A DNA stretch of 64,000 nucleotides, from contig NZ_JABTEL010000006.1 of assembly GCF_013285155.1 (NCBI RefSeq), forward strand, positions 1-64,000. The letters run 5' to 3'. Source of the DNA: Winogradskyella undariae. Lineage in GTDB: Bacteria > Bacteroidota > Bacteroidia > Flavobacteriales > Flavobacteriaceae. Of the stretch, positions 43,624 through 52,257 are shown one piece after another. The position numbers and the translations under genes are program-made. Position 1 is the first letter of the stretch. Every line of letters begins with the position of its first letter. Below the pieces are notes generated by a model. That model was not told where the DNA came from. It worked only from the letters and a program-made list of their open reading frames with translations, and searched no databases.

Positions 43624-44499
43624 CTAATTTTTTATAATTTTTTTTCTTAAGATATTTCCGTTATCATTTTTGATTTCAACAATATAATTGCCATTCGTGA
43701 GATCTTGAATATGTATTTCTTGATTTAATTTTGAGTCCCCTGTTTTTACAGTTCTTCCTAAAGCATCTATAATGTTGTATGAAATTGCTTCAGTTACGTT
43801 TTCATTACTAATTACTGTAATGGTATTATTACTAGGGTTTGGATATAGTTTTAATTCAGAGCTAATCGCTATATCTTTTGTGCTTAGCGTTTCACTATCA
43901 GCCATAATATTATCTATATCTAATATAGCATCAATAGGGTCAGATTCCCAGGCTGGGACATCATTATGTAATATTCTCATTTCTTCTACTCCTTGACTAC
44001 CACTACCAAATGTAACTGCATAATTAAAGGGGTCTGAAAGTGCTGTAATGTTATCTTCAAGTATAGAAAAGGAAATTCGTTTCCATCCTTCGTTTGGTAA
44101 AACAGCTATGGCATTAGTAGTACTGCATCTATAAGTAAGGCCATAATCGGTTTGAAAAGCTAGCCTTAAAAAGATAACTGTACTACCAGAATTTCTTACA
44201 TCCATCGATATATATTTGATACGATCAGAAAGATTACCTTGGTAGTAATCACCTTTCCATTGCGCATTGTTTTTAGTCATTAATTCAAGATCTTCTCCAG
44301 AACCACTAGAAGTAATTCTTAAAAAATTATCTTCTTCTCCAGATGGACCTCCGTTATAAATATTTTCATTTGGAATTGAATTTGTTTTAGTCCAATTGCT
44401 CATAGTATAATCTTCAAAGTCATCAACTTGATCTAAGATAACTTGTGAAACTACGATAGTAGGTAGGCATAATAGTAAAAAGGGTAAAATTTTCCTCAT
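43624..44499 (-). CDS. T9SS type A sorting-domain protein with carbohydrate-binding-like domain
   Basis: A 291-residue exported protein with a signal peptide (MRKILPFLLLCLPTIVVS). The N-terminal half is a beta-sandwich resembling carbohydrate-binding modules (VDDFEDYTMSNWTKTNSIPN, NFLRITSSGSGEDLELM, YISMDVRNSG, WKRISFSIL). The last 75 residues are a type A T9SS sorting domain (LKLYPNPSNNTITVIS, IIDALGRTV, LTNGNYIVEI, ending RKKIIKN). It has no catalytic domain, so a binding role is likely. Promoter not identified. Alone, downstream of a large hairpin. Confidence 0.85.
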   Translation of the reverse strand: MRKILPFLLLCLPTIVVSQVILDQVDDFEDYTMSNWTKTNSIPNENIYNGGPSGEEDNFLRITSSGSGEDLELMTKNNAQWKGDYYQGNLSDRIKYISMDVRNSGSTVIFLRLAFQTDYGLTYRCSTTNAIAVLPNEGWKRISFSILEDNITALSDPFNYAVTFGSGSQGVEEMRILHNDVPAWESDPIDAILDIDNIMADSETLSTKDIAISSELKLYPNPSNNTITVISNENVTEAISYNIIDALGRTVKTGDSKLNQEIHIQDLTNGNYIVEIKNDNGNILRKKIIKN

Positions 44500-44578
44500 A
44501 ATATATAGATGTTTAAATTGATTATAGGCTACATGTTATTATGTAAATAAAAAGGAGCTGATTGATTTATTGTTTAGC

Positions 44579-44632
44579 ACAAGAGATTCATGCTTATGAC
44601 AAAAGGAGTTGTCATAAGCATGAATCTCTTGT
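44579..44632. terminator. 23-bp perfect inverted repeat (long stem-loop)
   Basis: Arms 44579-44601 and 44610-44632 are perfectly complementary around an 8-nt loop (AAAGGAGT). It lies 17 bp after the stop of the DUF349 gene and 80 bp before the start of the next. Neither side has a long T-run, so it may be a processed 3' end, a strong terminator, or a protein-binding palindrome. Confidence 0.6.
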
Positions 44633-44649
44633 AGAGTTTTATAGAAATT

Positions 44650-46635
44650 TTAATTATACATTCCGCGAACTTTAGTCAGTTTTGCTTTCCAAGTTTCTAG
44701 TTCAGTTTTATGCTTTTCTATATTCTTATGAACGTCTTTAACTAAAGGGTTATCTGATTTTACATTAGAGAAAAACTGTAAGTTATTTTCTAATTGATTA
44801 ATTTCAGATTTGATTTCGTCAATACGCTTTTTAATAAAGTTATATTCGTTATCTAATAACCTAGTATCTTCAGGATCAGCTAAATTTTCAAGTTTGCTTT
44901 CAAACTTAATCATTTCAACTTTAGATTTTTCCATCTTCACTTTATCAAAAGCATCATCTATGGCTTTGTAAAATTTACCATCAATATAGCGTTTGTTTTG
45001 TGGTACATATCCAACCTCTTTCCACTCAGCAATTTTTTCTTGTAATGCTTTAATATCTGCTTTAGGATCTTCAGTTGGTTCTAATGTTTTTAGTTGATCT
45101 AAAAGTTTTACTTTTTTATCAAATGCATCAAATAAATGTTGATCTTTTGCTTTACGCTCTGTATGCATTTTATCAAAATAATGGTTACAAGCTTTTTTAA
45201 ACTGTTTCCATATTTTATCACTGTCACGTCTAGGAACATGTCCTATTGTTTTCCATTCATCTTGAATTTTCTTCATCAATGGAGTTACAGTTGCAAAATC
45301 GTCATTATCTTTATTGTCTTCTGCAATTTGAATTAAAGCTTTCTTCTTTTTAAGATTATCAAATTGATCTTTCTTTAAATCTTTATAGAAACTATTTTTA
45401 CCTCTATTAAAAGTTCTTACAGCTCCTTTAAATTTAGACCATGTACTTTCATTAACTTTTAAAGGCACTTTTCCTGCTTTAAAGAAATCATCTCTTAAAG
45501 CTTCGATTTCTTTAATATTACTTTGCCATGCGCTATGAGAATTAACTTTCTTTTCTGCAATGGCATTTATTTTAGCAATGATTTCTTCTTTGTGCTCAAG
45601 ATTTTTTTCATGAGCTTTATCCATGTCTACAAAATAAGCCTGACGCTTATCGTGTATGGCTTTAGTAGCTTTACTAAAACGCTCCCAAATTTCTTCTCTA
45701 TGCTCTTTTCCTACTGGTCCAAGTTCTTCTTTCCAAAGCTTGTGTAATACTTGTAATTCTCTAAAAGAACGATTCGTATTTTCGTCTTCAGCTAATTCTT
45801 CAGCACGTTCTATGATTTTTAATTTCTGATCATAGTTATGCTTAAAATCCATATCTCTCAAATCATTATTGAGGTGTAAAAAGTCGTAAAAACGTTCTAC
45901 GTGATGGTGATAAGTATTCCAGGCATTATTGTATTTATCTCTAGGAATTGGTCCTGCTGTTCTCCATTTTTCTTGAAGTTCTTTGAAGTTTTTATAGGTA
46001 GTACCCATATTTTCTTCAACACTAAGTAAACCTTTAATATCTTCAATAATTTGTAGTCTATTGTCAAGGTTTTGTTGAAGATTTTGCTCGCGTTCCTTGT
46101 AATAAGAATTAATAGCTTGCTTATAATCTTTGTATAGCGTATTAAATTGCTTTTTAGTGTCGTTTGTATAGTAGAAGTCTATTTCGTTTCCACCTTCTTC
46201 AATAAATTCTTCTTTTTTCTCTTCTAGAAGTTCACTGAATTTAGAATTAAACTCACTTTTTATTTCATTGATATGTTTAGATATCGTCTGAACTTTATGT
46301 TTTTCTAACAGTCTGCTAGTCTCAGCGACTAGTTCATCCATTGACATGGCATGATAATCTTTTTCTTCAACTTCATGACGCTCTGCATTAGATTCGTCTT
46401 CGGCATCTTCGGCATTTGAAGCTTCTATTTCATCAACTGAGTCATCCTTAATAACTTCAGGAGTAGTTTCTGCTTCGACTTCTTCATTGATAACTTCAGC
46501 AGTATCTATAACTTCTGTTTTTTCAGTTTCAGAAAAGACTTCTGTTTTTATTTCAGTTTGTACTTTTGGCGTAGATTCAGTTGATTCTACTTCTTTTTTT
46601 CCATCTGCTTCTTGCAGGTTATCATTCTCAGACAT
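44650..46635 (-). CDS. DUF349 domain-containing protein
   Basis: A 661-residue cytoplasmic protein. The first 90 residues are a low-complexity acidic Glu/Thr/Val tract. A helical region follows, then about five DUF349 repeats of 70-75 residues, each with the pattern W...(G)PIPRDKYNNAWNTYHH, or WKTIGHVPRRDSDKIWKQFK and WKEVGYVPQNKRYIDGKFYK. A coiled coil ends the protein (NFIKKRIDEIKSEINQLENN). The family is universal in Bacteroidota and its role is not established. A 23-bp inverted repeat follows its stop. Confidence 0.88.
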   Translation of the reverse strand: MSENDNLQEADGKKEVESTESTPKVQTEIKTEVFSETEKTEVIDTAEVINEEVEAETTPEVIKDDSVDEIEASNAEDAEDESNAERHEVEEKDYHAMSMDELVAETSRLLEKHKVQTISKHINEIKSEFNSKFSELLEEKKEEFIEEGGNEIDFYYTNDTKKQFNTLYKDYKQAINSYYKEREQNLQQNLDNRLQIIEDIKGLLSVEENMGTTYKNFKELQEKWRTAGPIPRDKYNNAWNTYHHHVERFYDFLHLNNDLRDMDFKHNYDQKLKIIERAEELAEDENTNRSFRELQVLHKLWKEELGPVGKEHREEIWERFSKATKAIHDKRQAYFVDMDKAHEKNLEHKEEIIAKINAIAEKKVNSHSAWQSNIKEIEALRDDFFKAGKVPLKVNESTWSKFKGAVRTFNRGKNSFYKDLKKDQFDNLKKKKALIQIAEDNKDNDDFATVTPLMKKIQDEWKTIGHVPRRDSDKIWKQFKKACNHYFDKMHTERKAKDQHLFDAFDKKVKLLDQLKTLEPTEDPKADIKALQEKIAEWKEVGYVPQNKRYIDGKFYKAIDDAFDKVKMEKSKVEMIKFESKLENLADPEDTRLLDNEYNFIKKRIDEIKSEINQLENNLQFFSNVKSDNPLVKDVHKNIEKHKTELETWKAKLTKVRGMYN

Positions 46636-46717
46636 GTGTCAAATTATTTAATATATAAGTTGTTAAAGATACTAACTAGTAGCCTAATTACAAAGGAAAT
46701 GCCTAGTTGGTTATATT

Positions 46718-47482
46718 TTATGATTTATTCCAGATTTCCCAAGATTTTTCTGCTTGTAACCTTAGCATTTCAGCCCCATTTATAGTGATTGCATTTTTTG
46801 ATTTTCCATGAGCTAAAAATTTGGTTTGCACCGGATTATATATAAGATCATATAAAATATGTTTTTTAGTAATAGCGTCGTAAGGAATGTTTGGAGAGTC
46901 ATTAATATTAGGGAAAGTACCAATGGGTGTACAATTAATTATAATCGTATGCTTAGCTATAACGGCATCATTTAGATCAGAATACGTATAAGTAACACCT
47001 TCTTTTTTAGAACGAGAGACATAATCATATTTGATTTTTAATTTTTTTAGCGCATAAGCTATAGCTTTAGATGCACCACCTGTACCTAAAATAAGTGCTC
47101 GTTTATGATGTTTTTTTAGATGTGGTTTTAAAGAATTTTTAAAACCATAATAATCGGTGTTATAACCAACTAATTTATTTTTACCTGTGATTTTAATTGT
47201 GTTTACAGCTCCAATTTTTCTTGCACGTTTGTTTAGACTATCAAGCATTGGGATTACTTCTTCCTTATAGGGAATGGTAACGTTGATCCCTTTTATATTT
47301 GATGTGTCTTTAAGAATATCATTAAGTTCTTCGATTTTTTGTAAATCGAAGTTGACATAAGTGTGTGGTAATTTTTCTTTTTCAAATTTTTTAGCAAAAT
47401 ATCCTCTCGAAAATGAGTATGAAATATCTCGCCCTAAAAGACCAAATTTATGCTTTACGTTGTTGTCTTGTGTTTTTCCCAT
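46718..47482 (-). CDS. aroE: Shikimate dehydrogenase
   Basis: A 254-residue protein with the shikimate-binding SYSFSRGYF (about 20), GINVTIPYKEEVI with the catalytic Lys (about 63-75), GYNTDYYGF with the catalytic Asp (about 108) and the NADP-binding LGTGGASKAIAYAL (about 130). It reduces 3-dehydroshikimate in chorismate and aromatic amino-acid synthesis. Its ATG lies 35 bp inside the end of the upstream DUF368 gene; no later start keeps the first strand, so the overlap is probably real and suggests coupling. Confidence 0.92.
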   Translation of the reverse strand: MGKTQDNNVKHKFGLLGRDISYSFSRGYFAKKFEKEKLPHTYVNFDLQKIEELNDILKDTSNIKGINVTIPYKEEVIPMLDSLNKRARKIGAVNTIKITGKNKLVGYNTDYYGFKNSLKPHLKKHHKRALILGTGGASKAIAYALKKLKIKYDYVSRSKKEGVTYTYSDLNDAVIAKHTIIINCTPIGTFPNINDSPNIPYDAITKKHILYDLIYNPVQTKFLAHGKSKNAITINGAEMLRLQAEKSWEIWNKS

Positions 47483-48470
47483 ACCATTCTAATCCTAAAA
47501 CTATAAAGATTCCTAAGGCAATATAAGCAATTGCTATATAAGTTTGACTGTTGAATTCAGGTAAAAAGCGATGGTAATTAGTAATGATGTGTCTTCCAGC
47601 AGAATCTAAGACTAGAGATCCGTCAATTTGTGTTTTGTAAATTGTTTCTTTCCAAGGCCAAACAACACCAAGAGATCCTATTATGAAACCCATTATGGTT
47701 GCAAGCGTAATAAATTTATAATGTTTTAAAATGTAATTTAATATATGAGAAAAAGTGACTAAGCCTACAACAGAACCTAATGTAAATACCGCTAAAACTT
47801 TTAACATTCTTATGCGGACAACATCATTTACAAATTCAAAATTCCATCTAAAAATATCGAACATCGTATCGTAAAGTGCATTTACAGAATCCACTAATAA
47901 TAAAACATAATTTCCTAAAAGAATTAATATAAATGAACCTGAAAAACCAGGTAAAGTCATACCTGATACGCTTATAATACCACAGAAAAACACAAAAAAG
48001 AGATTGTCATTTTCTGTTGCGGGATCTAAAAAACTAACACTTACTCCTGCTATAACACCAAGTGTTAGGGATAGTATTGTTGTTTTGTTCCACTCTTTAA
48101 AATCTTTACTTAAATAGTATATTGAACCTAAGATCATTCCAAAAAAAGTACTCCAAACATACAGTTCGTAATGTGCAATAAGGTAATCTAGTAGTTTAGA
48201 AACACTAAAATAGCTTACAATCATTCCTAAGAAGAGTAAGCTTAAAAATTTACCATTTATATATTGATAGAAACTTTTAAATCTAAGATTTATTAAAAGT
48301 AATAAAGCATTTTTATTTACACGTTGTAATGAGTAAATGAACTCTTCGTAGAAACCTGCAACAAAAGCAACAACTCCGCCAGAAACACCAGGGACTTTAT
48401 TTGCAGCACCCATGGCCAAACCTTTAATGACCAAAAATATGCGATCTATAAGGGTTCTTGTACTTTGCAT
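47448..48470 (-). CDS. DUF368 family undecaprenyl-phosphate translocase (PopT-like), copy 2
   Basis: A 340-residue membrane protein with about eight or nine hydrophobic segments and two copies of the family signature, GAANKVPGVSGGVVAFVAGF (about 21) and GMTLPGFSGSFILILLGNYV (about 170). DUF368 proteins are now known as translocases that return undecaprenyl phosphate across the inner membrane. It overlaps the upstream paralogue by 1 bp and the downstream aroE by 35 bp. The two copies may handle different conditions or carrier pools. Confidence 0.85.
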   Translation of the reverse strand: MQSTRTLIDRIFLVIKGLAMGAANKVPGVSGGVVAFVAGFYEEFIYSLQRVNKNALLLLINLRFKSFYQYINGKFLSLLFLGMIVSYFSVSKLLDYLIAHYELYVWSTFFGMILGSIYYLSKDFKEWNKTTILSLTLGVIAGVSVSFLDPATENDNLFFVFFCGIISVSGMTLPGFSGSFILILLGNYVLLLVDSVNALYDTMFDIFRWNFEFVNDVVRIRMLKVLAVFTLGSVVGLVTFSHILNYILKHYKFITLATIMGFIIGSLGVVWPWKETIYKTQIDGSLVLDSAGRHIITNYHRFLPEFNSQTYIAIAYIALGIFIVLGLEWYGKNTRQQRKA

Positions 48471-49438
48471 TACACGTTATTTTTTTGTTTTCCTAAACTT
48501 TCTAAGATAAGAATTACAGCAAAACCAATAACAATAAAAACAGCAGCCATTAAAAGTTCGTTTTCTCCAGAATAAGATGTTGGTAATATACTTCTATCTA
48601 ATAAGGTAACGACTTCTCCTTCAGAGTTAATTCTTGTTTTTAAGACTTCTTTCCAGGGCCAAATTTTATTTAAAGACCCTATCATAAATCCGGTTAATAT
48701 TGCTAAAGTTAGATTCTTATGATGTTTAAACATCCAGTTTAAAGCTTTTGAGAATATTTTAAGTCCAAAAATAGCTCCGATTGCTAAAAGTAAAAAGTTT
48801 AAAAATGCATCTTTAAAAAGTTCCATATTACCCGTTAATAATCCATCTCTTAAATTATTAATGGTATCAATAGCTGTTTGGTAAGCACCTAAAATTAATA
48901 GAATAAAAGCTCCTGAAACTCCAGGTAATATCATTGCTATAATAGCTATAAAACCACAGAATAAAAGATAAAAAGGACTATCTGGTGAAGCAAAGGGTTC
49001 TGCTAACGTTATATAAAAAGAAAGAATAGAGGTTATTATTATAGCTATTACTAACTTAATAGACCAACCTTTTATTTGTTTTGCAATGTATAGAATACTG
49101 GCTAATACAAGTCCAAAAAAGAAGGACCAAAGTAATATTGGTTCGTTATGTAGTAACCATTTTATTAGTTTCGCTAAGGATAAAATACTGATTGCAATAC
49201 CAGAAAAAAGAGCGATTAAGAAATTACCATTAAAAGAATTCCATGCGGTTTTAAATCCTTCTTTCTTCCAGATTTTTAGAACACTAAAATTTACTTTGTC
49301 AATACTTTCAATAAGTTCTTCGTAAATACCAGAGATAAAAGCTATTGTTCCTCCTGAAACACCTGGAACAACATCGGCAGCTCCCATGGCAATACCTTTT
49401 AAAGTAATGGCTAAATAATCTAAAAATCTTCTTTGCAT
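48470..49438 (-). CDS. DUF368 family undecaprenyl-phosphate translocase (PopT-like), copy 1
   Basis: A 322-residue membrane protein with the same double signature as its neighbour: GAADVVPGVSGGTIAFISGI (about 20) and AMILPGVSGAFILLILGAYQ (about 165). It recycles lipid carrier used for peptidoglycan, O-antigen and capsule precursors, according to family knowledge. The two copies share topology and length and end in a similar periplasmic region (SLNKIWPWKEVL here, SLGVVWPWKETI in copy 2). First of a probable DUF368-DUF368-aroE operon. Confidence 0.87.
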   Translation of the reverse strand: MQRRFLDYLAITLKGIAMGAADVVPGVSGGTIAFISGIYEELIESIDKVNFSVLKIWKKEGFKTAWNSFNGNFLIALFSGIAISILSLAKLIKWLLHNEPILLWSFFFGLVLASILYIAKQIKGWSIKLVIAIIITSILSFYITLAEPFASPDSPFYLLFCGFIAIIAMILPGVSGAFILLILGAYQTAIDTINNLRDGLLTGNMELFKDAFLNFLLLAIGAIFGLKIFSKALNWMFKHHKNLTLAILTGFMIGSLNKIWPWKEVLKTRINSEGEVVTLLDRSILPTSYSGENELLMAAVFIVIGFAVILILESLGKQKNNV

Positions 49439-49480
49439 TCGGTTATAAAATATCAGATGCTAAGGTAAGATTATTTTCTT

Positions 49481-50887
49481 TTAGTTAGAAGTCTTTTTAG
49501 CTTCTGTAATTATTGCTTTGATAAGAGGCTTTTCTGTAAGTTGTGGAAATAATTCAGAAATAATAAAGTTATAATCAATATTAAGACGTGTTGCATTTTT
49601 TAGGTGGAAACGTCCTTCTTCTGATTGGTGAGTTGAAAAATATAATCCAGCTAAACGGTATTCTACTTCAGCATTTTCTGGGTAGAATTCAGACGCTTGA
49701 ATTAAATTAAAAATAGCGGCTTCGTATTCACCCAAAGTCGTTAAAACATCAGATCTATTTAGCCATGTATCAAGTTCAAAATTTCCTAAATCTAACGCTT
49801 TTTTATAGCCGCGTTCTGCTTCTTCAAGAAAATTTAAACGTTTATTTACAGTTGCATATAGTTTCCAGAAAATTACATTTTCTCCATCAATTATTACCGC
49901 TTTATTAATGTAATATAAAGCTTTTTGATAATTGAGTTGCTTCATGTAAAATTTAGTAATAGCAATCCAACCTTTGTCTAGTAAAACGTCTTCACTTATT
50001 GTTTTCTTAAAGAACTGTATCGCAAATTCTTCATGTTTAAGTTTCGCATAACAATGACCAATGCGTAATAAGGCAAAAGAGGTAGGGTCGTCTAAGGCTA
50101 ATGTTATTTTGTAATTTTCAATAGCTTCTTCATACTTTTTTAGCTTTTCTAAAACCTTTCCTTTTTCAATATATGCACCTACAAAAGTATCGTCTGATAT
50201 AATTGCAAAATCAAAAGCAGAATTAGCTTTAGCGTATTCTTTTATTGTAAAATATTGTCTTCCTAATTGATGCCATGCAACTTCGCAATAAGGGTTTATA
50301 TCTAAATATGAATTTAAATATTCTATAGCTTCAGAATTCTGGTCTAAGAAATCATAACAATACACAATATTATGAAGCGCAGCATAATCTGTAGTATCAC
50401 TTTCTAAACATTTTTGAAAAAAGACTATGGCATTTTCAAATTGTTCTAAAAACAAATATTCCATACCAACTAATGCATATAAATCAGCATCATCTTCTGG
50501 TGAATTAGAAAGATCTATAGCAATAAGTAAAGTGTTAATGGCTTTTTGATGTTGATCTTGTTTAGATAAAACGTTAGCCTTTTGAATAAAAATTTCTTCG
50601 TTGTTAGGTTCTAAATTATGTAGCCCATCTAAAAGATCATCAGCTTGCTGAAATTTATTTTCTAAAATATAAATTTCAACTTTAAATAATTTAAGATTAA
50701 CAGAGCTTGGGTGTTGTTCTAAACCTAATTTTATAGCGCGTTTAGCCAATGCAATCTTACCGTTTTCTAGGTAATGATGTATGATGTTTTCGAACTCATT
50801 CGAGTCAAAGAACAAAATATTATTTGTCTTTAACATCGATTCAAATCGAGTAAGTGAAAAGTTTTCGTCTTCTTGACTGTATTGCAT
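49481..50887 (-). CDS. Tetratricopeptide repeat protein
   Basis: A 468-residue protein without signal peptide. Nearly the whole length is TPR-like helical pairs of about 34 residues, with typical W/L/G/Y/A/P spacing, for example LFKVEIYILENKFQQADDLL, ALVGMEYLFLEQFENAIVFF, AYIEKGKVLEKLKKYEEAIE and VEYRLAGLYFSTHQSEEGRF. TPR arrays mediate protein-protein contacts; the partner is unknown. It stands 42 bp upstream of the DUF368 pair on the same strand and may be co-transcribed with it. Confidence 0.88.
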   Translation of the reverse strand: MQYSQEDENFSLTRFESMLKTNNILFFDSNEFENIIHHYLENGKIALAKRAIKLGLEQHPSSVNLKLFKVEIYILENKFQQADDLLDGLHNLEPNNEEIFIQKANVLSKQDQHQKAINTLLIAIDLSNSPEDDADLYALVGMEYLFLEQFENAIVFFQKCLESDTTDYAALHNIVYCYDFLDQNSEAIEYLNSYLDINPYCEVAWHQLGRQYFTIKEYAKANSAFDFAIISDDTFVGAYIEKGKVLEKLKKYEEAIENYKITLALDDPTSFALLRIGHCYAKLKHEEFAIQFFKKTISEDVLLDKGWIAITKFYMKQLNYQKALYYINKAVIIDGENVIFWKLYATVNKRLNFLEEAERGYKKALDLGNFELDTWLNRSDVLTTLGEYEAAIFNLIQASEFYPENAEVEYRLAGLYFSTHQSEEGRFHLKNATRLNIDYNFIISELFPQLTEKPLIKAIITEAKKTSN

Positions 50888-51046
50888 AAATATTTAATAA
50901 TTCGCTGTAATAAAAATACAGTTATACTTTAAGTTACATCATTTTTTTAACGAATGTTCTTAACAAAATAATTAACATTGTAAAAACACTTGATGTATAG
51001 TGAGTTAAAGTATTGTTTTTAGCTGTGTAATGTGACTAATTAGTGG

Positions 51047-52222
51047 TTATATTGAATCTAGAATAGATTTTATGATGTTACATCCTTCTATTATTTCGTT
51101 ATTTGAAATAGTGAGTGGAGGCGTAATTCGGATTGCTTTGGTTTCAAAAAGTAACCAAAACAGAATTAATCCTTCATCTTGGGCACGTAAAATAACGTCA
51201 TTTGTAATATTTTCATTTTCAGTTAATGCGGCTAACATCAATCCTCGACCTCTAATTTCTTTAATGTGTTTGTGTTGAAGGTGTTTTCTAATTAATTTTT
51301 CCTTTTCTAAGGCTTCAACCATTAAATTAGATTCCGTAATTTCCTTTAATGTTGCTAGTGCTGCAGAAGCAATCAAAGGATTTCCTCCAAAGGTTGTTAT
51401 ATGTCCTAATTTAGGATTATCGCTTAGCGAATCCATCATTTCTTTTGAAGCTGTAAAAGCACCGATAGGTAATCCGCCTCCTAAACCTTTGCCGGTTACA
51501 ACAATATCGGGTTGGCAGTTGTAATTTTCAAAACCAAATAATTTACCTGTTCTCCCTATTCCTGGTTGTATTTCATCTAATATTAAAAGTGCACCTACGG
51601 CATTGCAGCGTTCTTGTACTTTTGTTAGATAATTATCTTTTGGTTCTATAAAGCCAGCTCCTCCTTGAATAGTTTCGAGAATAACAGCAGCTGTTTGTTC
51701 CGTTATTTTATTTAAATCACTTTCAGAATTAAATTCAATATGTTTAATATCTGGTATTAGAGGTAAAAAAGGTTTTTTGCGTTCTTCATAATCCATAAGA
51801 CTAAGTGAACCCATTGTATTACCATGATAAGCTTTATTTGCCGCTATAATTTCTGAACGTCCCGTAAAGCGTCTCGCTAATTTTAAACTTCCTTCAATAG
51901 CTTCTGTACCAGAGTTTACTAAATAAGTTGCTTCTAAAGGTTCGGGTAAATATTTTGCTATTAGTTTAGATAATTCTACAGCAGGTGTCTGAATATATTC
52001 ACCATAAACCATGACATGAAGATATTGATCTGCTTGTTCCTTAATGGCATTGACAACTTTGGGATTACAATGTCCTAAACTACATGCTGATACACCGGCT
52101 ACAAAATCGAGATAAGCTTTGCCATTAGTATCATATATATAAGATCCTTTTGCACGACTAATTTCCATAGCTAATGGATGTGGTGTCGTTTGAGCTTGAT
52201 ATTTAAAAAAGTCTTGTTTCAA
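51047..52222 (-). CDS. Class III aminotransferase (acetylornithine/4-aminobutyrate type)
   Basis: A 391-residue PLP enzyme: GKAYLDFVAGVSACSLGHCN (about 32), NSGTEAIEGSLKLARRFTGR (about 104), AAVILETIQGGAGFI, LLILDEIQPGIGRTGKLF (about 215) and the PLP lysine in DIVVTGKGLGGGLPIGAFTA (about 240). It transfers an amino group from an omega-amino substrate; ArgD or GABA/ornithine transaminase are candidates. The only plausible start is TTG at 52222, 35 bp after the upstream OstA-like gene, with AAAGAG before it. An operon with that gene is likely. Confidence 0.87.
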   Translation of the reverse strand: MKQDFFKYQAQTTPHPLAMEISRAKGSYIYDTNGKAYLDFVAGVSACSLGHCNPKVVNAIKEQADQYLHVMVYGEYIQTPAVELSKLIAKYLPEPLEATYLVNSGTEAIEGSLKLARRFTGRSEIIAANKAYHGNTMGSLSLMDYEERKKPFLPLIPDIKHIEFNSESDLNKITEQTAAVILETIQGGAGFIEPKDNYLTKVQERCNAVGALLILDEIQPGIGRTGKLFGFENYNCQPDIVVTGKGLGGGLPIGAFTASKEMMDSLSDNPKLGHITTFGGNPLIASAALATLKEITESNLMVEALEKEKLIRKHLQHKHIKEIRGRGLMLAALTENENITNDVILRAQDEGLILFWLLFETKAIRITPPLTISNNEIIEGCNIIKSILDSI

Positions 52223-52257
52223 TTTTTTGCTCTTTAGTCTCGTTACTTTTTAAGGTT

